Source of the DNA: CAWCWN01 sp963799245 | GTDB lineage: Bacteria > Chloroflexota > Ktedonobacteria > Ktedonobacterales > Ktedonobacteraceae | DNA length: 64,000 nucleotides | Assembly (NCBI GenBank): GCA_963799245.1 | Contig: CAWCWN010000003.1 | Location: forward strand, 2,418,001-2,482,000 | Reading direction: 5' to 3' | Shown here: one piece after another, positions 8,194 through 15,257 of the stretch | Position numbering within the stretch: position 1 is the first letter of the stretch | Layout: each line of letters starts with the position of its first letter | The notes under the pieces: generated by a model | What the model was told of the DNA's origin: nothing | The model's database searches: none | The model's input: only the letters and a program-made list of their open reading frames with translations | Translations under genes and position numbers: made by a program

Positions 8194-9675
8194 ATGCATG
8201 AGCAAGCGACCGCGCCTGTGCGAGCTGCAATAGATATAGGCAGCAATACCATTCACATCGTAGTGGCACGCTGCCTGGTTGATAACCTGGATATTCTGGC
8301 TGACGAGGTGGAGATGGTGCGCATTGGTGAGAGCGTGAATGCTACGGGTGAAATTTCGGCACAGAAACAGGAGGCCGCAATAACTGTAGTGCGCCGCTAT
8401 AAAGAGCTGGCCGAGAAGCATCATGCGCAACCGATCCTCGTCATAGCGACTGAGGCCATTCGCAAGGCCACTAACAGGCGGGAATTTTTAGCGGCCATAG
8501 CTCAGCAAACCGGGCTTCAGACCTTAATCGTCGGTGGTGAAGTCGAGGCTATCCTTACTTTTTATGGCGCAACGTATGAGAAAAAACATGAGCCTGGCGC
8601 GCCGTCTCGACTGGCAGTAATGGATCTAGGGGGCGGGAGTACCGAGCTGTTGATCGCGAAATCCAACCATATTGTCTGGCACACGTCTTTCCCAGTTGGT
8701 TCAGGCTGGCTGCATGATCGCTTCCTCGGCTCGGACCCCCCTACGCCTGATGATATAAGTGTGGCGCGCACATTTTTACAGACCTATTTTCAAGGGCTGC
8801 CTATTAAAGAGCTGCCTGACTCTTTCATCGTTACTGGCGGTAGCGCCAACTCGCTGTTATTGCTTGCGCAGACGGCATTGCATTTCGATGTGACGAGCAA
8901 GCGGCTGACGTATAAGGACCTCTTGCGCTGTGAAGGCCTGATGCGGGCCCTGCCGGCCGCAGAAATCTCACAACGCTTCCAGCAGCCGCTCGCGCGCGCG
9001 CGGATTTTGCCCGCGGGAGCGTTCATCATCTCCCAGATGATGACGCGCCTGCAGGTGCCTGAAATAACTATCAGCCCCCATGGCATTCGCGAGGGAGCAT
9101 TACTGGCCTATCAGCGCTATGGTGTACACTGGTTGGAACGGGTCAATCAAGCAGCGGCTGCTGCGCTTCAGCAGGACAGGGCAGGTGAGCAGGAACAGCT
9201 GGAACATGCGGAGCAGGCGGACGAGACCTTTGCTCAGACAGGGCAGCGTTTGCTGGCTGAACGAGTGAGGAAATTGCTGGAATGGCGCGACGAGGTGTTG
9301 AAGCATGAAGATATTGAAGCGGTGCATAAGATGCGCGTTGCCTCGCGTCGTTTGCGCGCGACCCTGGACGGCTTCGAAAGTTGCTGCAAACCTGGCCAGT
9401 TTAAAAAAGTCTATCGCCGCGTGCGGGCTTTAGCGGATGTGTTAGGGGCCGCCCGCGATACGGATGTTATGTTGCAGGGTTTGCTGGAGGAGGCCGCGCG
9501 GGTACCCTCTGAGGAGCGCGCGGGAGTAGAGTGGCTGATTGAGCGCCTGAAAGTCTATCGCGAACAGAAACAGAAGGAGCTGGAGGATTTTTTCGCCGGC
9601 TTTCATGGCCATGAATTTGAACAGCAGGTCACGACCCTGGTGAAGAAAGAAGCGTTGAGCAATGGCAAAAGCTAA
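8194..9675 (+). CDS. ppx: Ppx/GppA phosphatase fused to the first half of a CHAD domain
   Basis: 493 residues; ATG 8194 has AGGAG eight bases upstream. Residues ~8-315 are an exopolyphosphatase/guanosine pentaphosphatase domain of the ASKHA fold. It has phosphate loop 1 AAIDIGSNTIHIVV, the catalytic-Glu region GGEVEAILTF and phosphate loop 2 DLGGGSTELLI. The enzyme removes terminal phosphate from polyphosphate or pppGpp. After a Gln/Glu-rich linker, residues ~345-490 are the N-terminal half of a CHAD domain (VHKMRVASRRLRATL, ARDTDVML), a helical domain that binds polyphosphate. The CHAD domain stops half-way. The second half is encoded by the next gene, in the +1 frame, with a 14-base overlap. 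The HD domain usually found at the Ppx C terminus is a separate gene (10338-11012). All three probably form one polyphosphate-handling unit. Confidence 0.9.
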   Translation: MHEQATAPVRAAIDIGSNTIHIVVARCLVDNLDILADEVEMVRIGESVNATGEISAQKQEAAITVVRRYKELAEKHHAQPILVIATEAIRKATNRREFLAAIAQQTGLQTLIVGGEVEAILTFYGATYEKKHEPGAPSRLAVMDLGGGSTELLIAKSNHIVWHTSFPVGSGWLHDRFLGSDPPTPDDISVARTFLQTYFQGLPIKELPDSFIVTGGSANSLLLLAQTALHFDVTSKRLTYKDLLRCEGLMRALPAAEISQRFQQPLARARILPAGAFIISQMMTRLQVPEITISPHGIREGALLAYQRYGVHWLERVNQAAAAALQQDRAGEQEQLEHAEQADETFAQTGQRLLAERVRKLLEWRDEVLKHEDIEAVHKMRVASRRLRATLDGFESCCKPGQFKKVYRRVRALADVLGAARDTDVMLQGLLEEAARVPSEERAGVEWLIERLKVYREQKQKELEDFFAGFHGHEFEQQVTTLVKKEALSNGKS

Positions 9676-10276
9676 GCCCATCAGCGGCCTCGACCCGCGG
9701 GCTCCGACCGGCTCAAATGCACGCATGATTGTCAGAGCCAGGTTGGAAGAGATGTATGCATGGGCTCCATACGTGGACGAGCCGTATCGCGTGCAGGAAT
9801 TGCATAATCTGCGTATCGCGGCCAAACGGCTACGCTATTCGCTGGAGATATTTGAAGATTATTTGCCGCAGGCGTGCCAGGCTTTTGTAAGGGAGCTCTC
9901 GCAGTTGCAGGAAGAGCTTGGTTCGCTGCATGATAGCGATGTAATTATTGCACTGCTGCGGCTTCAAGGCGCTGGAGCCGTGCCTGCGAGCTTGCGGGCA
10001 GCCGTGGGGAAAGAAGAGGATGGAGCTGTGCCGCCCACTTTGCTGGCTGACCTGCTGGACCCGGCTGTGGCTCCCGGGGCTGAAGAGTGCTATGGACTGG
10101 CGCAGAGACTGCTCAGAGAACAGGGCGTGCGCGAGGAGCGTTATAGTGCTTTTCACCGCCACTGGCGTCAACTGCAGGCACGGGATTTGCGACATGAGAT
10201 TCTAACTATCCTTGACGAGACTGACTCCGGGCTGCCGGGAGTGGGGAGAGAAAGGAGCGGGCGTACTGTTCTGTAA
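9662..10276 (+). CDS. Second half of a CHAD domain, separate reading frame
   Basis: 204 residues starting at ATG 9662, inside the last codons of the ppx-CHAD gene (14-base overlap, +1 frame). It contains the second CHAD repeat: LHNLRIAAKRLRYSLEIF and LQEELGSLHDSDVIIALL. The conserved His and basic residues are the ones that contact polyphosphate in this family. A complete CHAD domain needs both repeats, so this product probably pairs with the upstream one. Two alternatives fit the sequence: a natural gene split with coupled translation, or a +1 frameshift (programmed, or a sequencing error) at the GGC AAA AGC TAA junction. No strong independent ribosome-binding site is visible. Residues ~110-150 are an insertion rich in Ala, Pro and Gly. 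Confidence 0.8.
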   Translation: MAKAKPISGLDPRAPTGSNARMIVRARLEEMYAWAPYVDEPYRVQELHNLRIAAKRLRYSLEIFEDYLPQACQAFVRELSQLQEELGSLHDSDVIIALLRLQGAGAVPASLRAAVGKEEDGAVPPTLLADLLDPAVAPGAEECYGLAQRLLREQGVREERYSAFHRHWRQLQARDLRHEILTILDETDSGLPGVGRERSGRTVL

Positions 10277-10337
10277 GCGCGAGAAGCATATGCATGGATT
10301 GTATGTCATTGCAGTTACAAAGGCGGGATAGGAGCCT

Positions 10338-11012
10338 ATGAAATATTTTTCCATTGACGATTTAGATTGGTGGCAATTGCCTGAGCCGACCCCCGAGGAA
10401 CTTCGCTTGAGCGGTGGGCTACTTGTCGAGGACTGGCCGCATGCGCGCCATGTCATGCGACTCGCGCTCCAGCTTTTTGAAGCGACACGCTCACTGCATC
10501 ATCTGGATGAGAAGGCCTCACTTCTGCTGGAGCGCGGGGCGTTCTTGCATAATGCGGGCATGGTGATCGAGTCGCGCCGCCATCATAAGCTGTCGTATCG
10601 CTTGATCAAAGAGACGGAGTTGCCGGGTTTTACAGAAGAAGAGCGCCATGAAATAGCCTGTATCGCCCGCTATCATCGTCGGGCACTGCCAAGCATTTCG
10701 CACGAGGAATATGCCGCGTTGAGCCGCAAAGGGCGTGAACGCGTCTCTGTCCTGGCCTCACTGCTACGCATCGCTGATGCGTTTGACTATAGTCATGATG
10801 GACGGGTGCTGCGGGTCTATGCGCTGCCCAGGCTGTGCGACGCCAGGACATGGACGCTTGGCCTGGAGACGCGTCCCCTGGCCGAACTGGATAGCGAAAT
10901 TGAGCACGCATATGAGAAGGCTGACCTGTTCGAGAAAGTATTTAAGCGCAAACTCCAATTAATAATCGGCGAAAAGGCGCGGCAGGAAATTGACGCCGAA
11001 AGAGCAAGATAG
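10338..11012 (+). CDS. Free-standing HD domain of the Ppx/GppA C-terminal type
   Basis: 224 residues. The HD-fold signature is clear: HARHVMRLALQLF, LLERGAFLHNAGMVI, RRHHKLSYRLI and IACIARYHRRALP. Spacing and sequence resemble the C-terminal domain of E. coli Ppx and GppA, where this region forms part of the polyphosphate channel and dimer interface, rather than a general HD hydrolase. It lies 61 bases downstream of the CHAD half, with AGGAG just ahead of ATG 10338, and is followed by a strong terminator. It therefore probably supplies in trans the part missing from the ppx-CHAD fusion. In Ppx/GppA proteins this domain is often described as lacking full phosphohydrolase metal ligands; here HN rather than HD appears at the central position. 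Activity of its own is uncertain. Confidence 0.82.
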   Translation: MKYFSIDDLDWWQLPEPTPEELRLSGGLLVEDWPHARHVMRLALQLFEATRSLHHLDEKASLLLERGAFLHNAGMVIESRRHHKLSYRLIKETELPGFTEEERHEIACIARYHRRALPSISHEEYAALSRKGRERVSVLASLLRIADAFDYSHDGRVLRVYALPRLCDARTWTLGLETRPLAELDSEIEHAYEKADLFEKVFKRKLQLIIGEKARQEIDAERAR

Positions 11013-11059
11013 GCTGACGCTTGCCCGGACCTTATGTTTACAAAAGCTATTAACCTGAG

Positions 11060-11100
11060 CGTAGAGCGGCCGGCCGGTAAACCCGGCCGGCCGCTCTACG
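11060..11100. terminator. Long GC-rich bidirectional hairpin
   Basis: A perfect 18-base-pair inverted repeat (11060-11077 with 11083-11100) with a 5-base loop, between the convergent HD-domain gene and secF. No T tract follows on either strand, so termination would rely on stem strength. Confidence 0.75.
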
Positions 11101-11126
11101 CTCGCTGTTCGAATACTTGGAAGGAC

Positions 11127-12470
11127 CTAGCCGCGCGTACGCGCCAGTTCGCGTGCCTCGCGACTCGGGGGGGTGCGGTGGCGCTTGAAACGATCGAGGC
11201 TGAGCTCACCTTTCTCCCACATGACCAGCAGCATACTGGCGTTGAAGATGGAGGAGTAGGTACCGCTGATGATACCGATCAGCAGGGCCAGGGTAAAAGT
11301 ACGGATGGTGGTCCCACCAAAGAGGGTAAGCGCGCTGAGCGTAAAGATTACGGTCAGCGATGTATTGAGCGAGCGTGACATCGTTTGTACCAGGCTGGCA
11401 TTGACCACCTGGTCGAATGTCTCCGAGGTGCGTCGCTGCATGTTTTCACGGATGCGGTCAAAGACCACGATGGTGTCATGCACCGAGAAGCCAACGACCG
11501 TCAGCAGGGCTGTGATAAACAGCGTATCGATCTGGATGTGCGCGGCCCAACCCAGGATGGAGAAGATGCCCAGCACCACCAGCACATCGTGCAGCAGGGC
11601 GATAATGGCGCAGGCCCCATAACGCCAGGGCTTGGCTACCTTGCGGAACGAGAACCAGATGTAAAGCAGAATACACACCGAAGCCGCTATGACGGCCAGC
11701 ACGGCGCGTGAACTTGTCTCACTCGCCACCGACGCGGATACCGAAGCATTGTTCAAGGTATACGAGTAGCGATTGGCGTTTTGGAGCAGGGCCGCCTGGA
11801 TATTGGACAGCTCATCGAAGTTCACCGTTGTGCTCGTCAACAGCTGAAGCGTGTTGGTGGTGTTGCCTGTCTGTACATCCGTGTACTTGACCGGAATGGT
11901 GGCGGCGCTGGCTGTCGCAGGTGTAGGCGTGGCCTTTGGCGTGGCCGTAGCCGTTGGAGCGGGTGTCGGCGTCGACGTTGTCGAGGAAGACCCGCTGACG
12001 CTGGTTGTGTTGGGAATGTTGCTCAGCGCGCTTTCAACACCGCTGACGCTGCCCGGGGCCCCGGATGTAAACTTGGTGATCGTCAGGACCGTAACTTTAC
12101 TCTTCCCCAGGGTAAGGGTTGGGTCCTGGACAACCAGCTGGCTGCCATATTTTTGTTGCAGGCTTGTCAGGATATGGTTATAGACATTGTTGTCAATGAT
12201 AGTGTTCAGGCGTACCCAGATGACCCCGCTGCCCGGCAGGGTAGTGTTATTGCCACTAATGATCGACAGGTTGGCAAGGTTGAGCGGAGCGAGCGCCTTC
12301 TGGGCCTGCGCGGTCGTTATCTGAGAACTTGGACGCAGCTCGACGGTGGCGCCGCCGGCGAAGTCGATACCCACATTCATACCCTTGAAGATCAGGGAGA
12401 CCACGCCAGGAATAATGACGATCAACGAAATGATCAGGAACAGGTAACGTTTTCCAACAAGATTGAACAC
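11127..12470 (-). CDS. secF: Protein translocase subunit SecF
   Basis: 447 residues from GTG 12470, supported by GAGGAGA seven bases upstream. SecF works with SecD to drive late protein translocation using the proton gradient. It shows the first helix, the GIDFAGGATVEL motif at the start of the outer domain, and the C-terminal five-helix block with the conserved GFSVHDTIVVFDRIREN and RSLNTSLTVIFTL motifs. It is longer than usual (typical SecF ~300). The outer domain holds extra sequence, including a Thr/Pro/Ala/Ser-only linker at residues ~160-191. secF lies 13 bases downstream of secD, in the usual secD-secF order. Confidence 0.95.
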   Translation of the reverse strand: MFNLVGKRYLFLIISLIVIIPGVVSLIFKGMNVGIDFAGGATVELRPSSQITTAQAQKALAPLNLANLSIISGNNTTLPGSGVIWVRLNTIIDNNVYNHILTSLQQKYGSQLVVQDPTLTLGKSKVTVLTITKFTSGAPGSVSGVESALSNIPNTTSVSGSSSTTSTPTPAPTATATPKATPTPATASAATIPVKYTDVQTGNTTNTLQLLTSTTVNFDELSNIQAALLQNANRYSYTLNNASVSASVASETSSRAVLAVIAASVCILLYIWFSFRKVAKPWRYGACAIIALLHDVLVVLGIFSILGWAAHIQIDTLFITALLTVVGFSVHDTIVVFDRIRENMQRRTSETFDQVVNASLVQTMSRSLNTSLTVIFTLSALTLFGGTTIRTFTLALLIGIISGTYSSIFNASMLLVMWEKGELSLDRFKRHRTPPSREARELARTRG

Positions 12471-12483
12471 GGCACATTCTCCT

Positions 12484-13872
12484 CTACACAATGCTATTCC
12501 GCCGCGCCAGGTTTGCCGTGGCAATTGAGCCAGGGGGCAGTCCAAACAGCGCAGGATGATTGATGACGCCCGTCGGTACAAGCAGATTCAGGAACGTGCG
12601 CGTGACCACGATGGCGGTAAACATGCTGATAACCACGCCCAGGAAGAGCGTGGTGGCGAAGCCCACGATCAGGCTGGCGCCAAAATTGCTGCCGAAGTAG
12701 AAGAGCACCGCGCAGGTGATCATCGTCGAGATGTTGGAGTCACGGATCGAGGGCCAGGCGCGCTTCCAGCCGATGTCGATGGCCGAGGACAGCAGGCGCC
12801 CCGCGCGCAACTCCTCCTTGACGCGTTCAAAGATCAGAACGTTGGCGTCGACCGCCATGCCTACCGAGAGGATGAAGCCCGCGATGCCAGGCAGAGTCAG
12901 GGTGACGTTGAGCATCTTGAAGACGGCCAGGGTGTAGAGGGCGTAGAAGATCAACGCGAAGCAGGCCAGTACGCCCGGCAGGCGGTAGTAGAGGATCATG
13001 AAGAGCATGACGATGCCCAGACCGATGGCCCCGGCGATCTCGCTTTTCAAGATCGAGTCCTGGCCAAGGGTGGCGCCCACGGTCTGCGCGCTGATGATCG
13101 TCATCGACAGGGGCAGGGCGCCGTACTGCAAGACGGCGACGATGTTCTGGGCAGCGGTCTGCGTAAAACTGCCCGTAATCTGACCCTGGCCATTGATCGC
13201 GCTCTGGATAACCGCGCTGGAGATGACTTTACGATCCAGGGTAACGGTCAGATAATCGCCGATATGCTGCTGGGTGAAGCTGCCGAAGCGGGAGATCGCC
13301 CCACCCTTCATCTCGAAAAGGATGACGATCTGGCCCGTCTGCGGGTCGCTGCCGACGCTGATCTGGTTGGGGTCAAGGTCCTTGCCGGTGAATTGTGGCT
13401 TGTTGCCGGGATTATACTGGCTATACTGCGTGGGATCGAGCGCCGCACCCGTGGAGAGCGGGGTCTGGCCGGTGTCCCAGAACTCCAGCAGGCCAGGGCG
13501 TAGCAGGGTGTTGATGCTTTGCTGGATGTTGCCGCCGTTGAGATTGGGCAGGTCCAGCGAGATCTGTTTGTTGTTGTTGTTGTCGGTCAGGATGCGGATA
13601 TCCGGCTCGCTGACGCCCAGGCCGCCGTTGACGCGCTTTTCGATCTGGGTCTCGGTGGTGCCGATGGCGTTATTAACCTCCGCCTGGGTGTAGTGCTGGC
13701 TGGGGTTGGGGGCCAGCAGCACGCTGACGCCGCCCTGCAGGTCCAGTCCCAGGCGGTAAGGAAACGGGTTGGTGAGGCCGTGGTAGGGTGAATTGGGCCA
13801 GAAGTCGACGAAGGCCGCGCCCACGCCGGCGAGAACGATAATCAGGAGGAGTATGAGAGTTCCTCGACGCAT
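12484..13872 (-). CDS. secD: Protein translocase subunit SecD
   Basis: 462 residues from ATG 13872, with GAGGGG upstream. A GTG at 13890 is in frame but overlaps the ribosome-binding site. It is the partner of SecF in the Sec translocon auxiliary complex. Visible features are an N-terminal helix, the YRLGLDLQGGVSVLL motif, the P1 outer domain, and six C-terminal helices with the GMAVDANVLIFERVKEELR and FYFGSNFGASLIVGFATTLFLG-type segments. The length is typical of SecD from monoderm bacteria and shorter than in E. coli. It heads a two-gene operon with secF. Confidence 0.95.
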   Translation of the reverse strand: MRRGTLILLLIIVLAGVGAAFVDFWPNSPYHGLTNPFPYRLGLDLQGGVSVLLAPNPSQHYTQAEVNNAIGTTETQIEKRVNGGLGVSEPDIRILTDNNNNKQISLDLPNLNGGNIQQSINTLLRPGLLEFWDTGQTPLSTGAALDPTQYSQYNPGNKPQFTGKDLDPNQISVGSDPQTGQIVILFEMKGGAISRFGSFTQQHIGDYLTVTLDRKVISSAVIQSAINGQGQITGSFTQTAAQNIVAVLQYGALPLSMTIISAQTVGATLGQDSILKSEIAGAIGLGIVMLFMILYYRLPGVLACFALIFYALYTLAVFKMLNVTLTLPGIAGFILSVGMAVDANVLIFERVKEELRAGRLLSSAIDIGWKRAWPSIRDSNISTMITCAVLFYFGSNFGASLIVGFATTLFLGVVISMFTAIVVTRTFLNLLVPTGVINHPALFGLPPGSIATANLARRNSIV

Positions 13873-14187
13873 AGGTATATTTCCCCTCACTCTATTCTAT
13901 CCAGGGATAGAGAATTGCACACTCATAATATATATCAGGCGCAGAAGACGCCATTATGAAACTATTTTCAGTGCAGTATAGCATAGTTATCTCATGTTGC
14001 ATATCCCACGAAATTGACTTCATTCACTGCTACAAGCTGGACACCTCGAGGCTGCGAGGACGTGCGAGACCTGCTCAACCCGGCGAGTTCATTACGGTCA
14101 CATCTATGCCTGTGGTCATATCCTTTTAGGCAAGAGGAGAAGTAGCGGGGGCGGCAAGGGGACCCGAACAATTGGCGCAAAAAAAGC

Positions 14188-14216
14188 TTGACAGGAAAAT
14201 TGCAATATGTTATAAA
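14188..14216 (+). promoter_or_regulatory. Strong sigma-70-type promoter
   Basis: TTGACA (14188-14193), exactly 17 bases, then TATAAA (14211-14216). It drives the ABC exporter genes through an unusually long leader of about 280 bases (14223-14501). The region between the secD start and this promoter (13873-14187) shows no gene. Confidence 0.75.
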
Positions 14217-14402
14217 CCTTGCAGGTATGGCACCAGCGCATCCGGCCTGAGCCGCTACGCTTTTCTGCAGACCACGCTCATAAAGAGAGAGAGAAGCAGA
14301 GGGAGCGGTAATGGCTGTATAACTTTAGAGAAGAAATAGCGTAAGTATAGAGGGATAAGTTCTTCTTCAATGCAGCTGATAGGACTTTAGGAAAATATTC
14401 CT

Positions 14403-14458
14403 GGCGCACCTGAAATGTCGGGTTTCGGCGCCCCCTGAAGGGAAGCAGGTCTTTTTTT
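14403..14458 (+). promoter_or_regulatory. Candidate attenuator in the leader of the ABC exporter operon
   Basis: The leader contains a GGCGC/GCGCC stem (14403-14407/14428-14432), then CCTG/CAGG (14434-14437/14446-14449) followed directly by seven T residues (14452-14458). ACCTG at 14408-14412 could pair instead with CAGGT at 14446-14450, so two exclusive folds are possible. This is the layout of a transcription attenuator. It does not match a T-box, and I cannot assign any other known riboswitch class. Confidence 0.35.
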
Positions 14459-14501
14459 ATGCCTGTTTTTTCCAGTAGAGAGAGAAGGAGCACCGCGATT
14501 T

Positions 14502-15257
14502 ATGGATGAAGCTACCGCTGTAGAGGGCCTGCAGGGCGAACAGCCTCTTGAGCATAGGGATGGCAGGATGGTCATGGATGTACGTAATATCACGAAAAGC
14601 CTGCCGTTAGGGCGTGAAAGAATTGATATTCTGAAAGACCTCAGTTTTCAGATCAAAAGTGGAGAGTTTGTCTCCATTGTGGGCCCGTCGGGTTCGGGCA
14701 AAAGCACGCTGCTTGGCATTATCGCCGGCCTGGATAATCCTTCGAGCGGGCAGGTCTTGATTGATGGGGTTGATATCACGCGCATGAGCGAGGGAAAGCT
14801 CGCCAGCGTGCGCAACAACAAGATCGGCATGGTCTTTCAGGCCTTTAACCTGATTCCCACGCTGACGGCCCAGGAGAATGTTGAGGTGCCTCTGTATGTG
14901 GGCAAGCATAAAGGAGCTCCTTCCGCGCGCGCCAAAGAGCTGCTGGCGCTGGTGGGATTGTCCCACCGCCTGGGGCACCGTCCCAATCAGCTCTCCGGAG
15001 GTGAGCAGCAGCGCGTGGCCATAGCGCGCGCGCTGGCGACGGACCCGGCCTTTGTGATCGCCGATGAGCCGACGGGCAACCTGGATGCAAAGAACGGCGA
15101 GAACGTGCTGAAACTGATCGCTTTCTTACGCGCGCAGACGGGCAAGACCTTCATTATCGCCACCCATGACCCGGTCGTTGCTTCGCACGCCGACTACTCC
15201 ATCCACATCGTCGACGGCCTGATCGCCGGTATTGACACGACTGGGGGAAGGATTTGA
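14502..15257 (+). CDS. ABC transporter ATP-binding protein, MacB/LolD type
   Basis: 251 residues. Complete ABC ATPase: Walker A GPSGSGKST, Q loop GMVFQAFNLIP, signature LSGGEQQRVAIARAL, Walker B FVIADEPTGNLD and an H loop with ATHD. The FQxFNLxP motif and EPTGNLD place it in the MacB/LolD/FtsE group, which powers mechanotransmission exporters rather than importers. AAGGAG precedes ATG 14502. The next gene, a large FtsX/MacB-like permease, overlaps by four bases (TTGA), so the two are translationally coupled. Cargo cannot be told; the group exports peptides, lipids, lipoproteins or antibiotics. Confidence 0.92.
   Translation: MDEATAVEGLQGEQPLEHRDGRMVMDVRNITKSLPLGRERIDILKDLSFQIKSGEFVSIVGPSGSGKSTLLGIIAGLDNPSSGQVLIDGVDITRMSEGKLASVRNNKIGMVFQAFNLIPTLTAQENVEVPLYVGKHKGAPSARAKELLALVGLSHRLGHRPNQLSGGEQQRVAIARALATDPAFVIADEPTGNLDAKNGENVLKLIAFLRAQTGKTFIIATHDPVVASHADYSIHIVDGLIAGIDTTGGRI

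Noticed and set aside
12556..13503. A 315-residue open frame on the plus strand across secD
   Set aside because: It is antisense to an unmistakable secD, has no family features, and its composition (Asp/Arg/Gly/Gln) is that of a reversed GC-rich gene.
14280..14501. Second T-box, before the ABC exporter
   Set aside because: A T-run and hairpin exist, but there is no T-box consensus and no aminoacyl-tRNA-related gene downstream.
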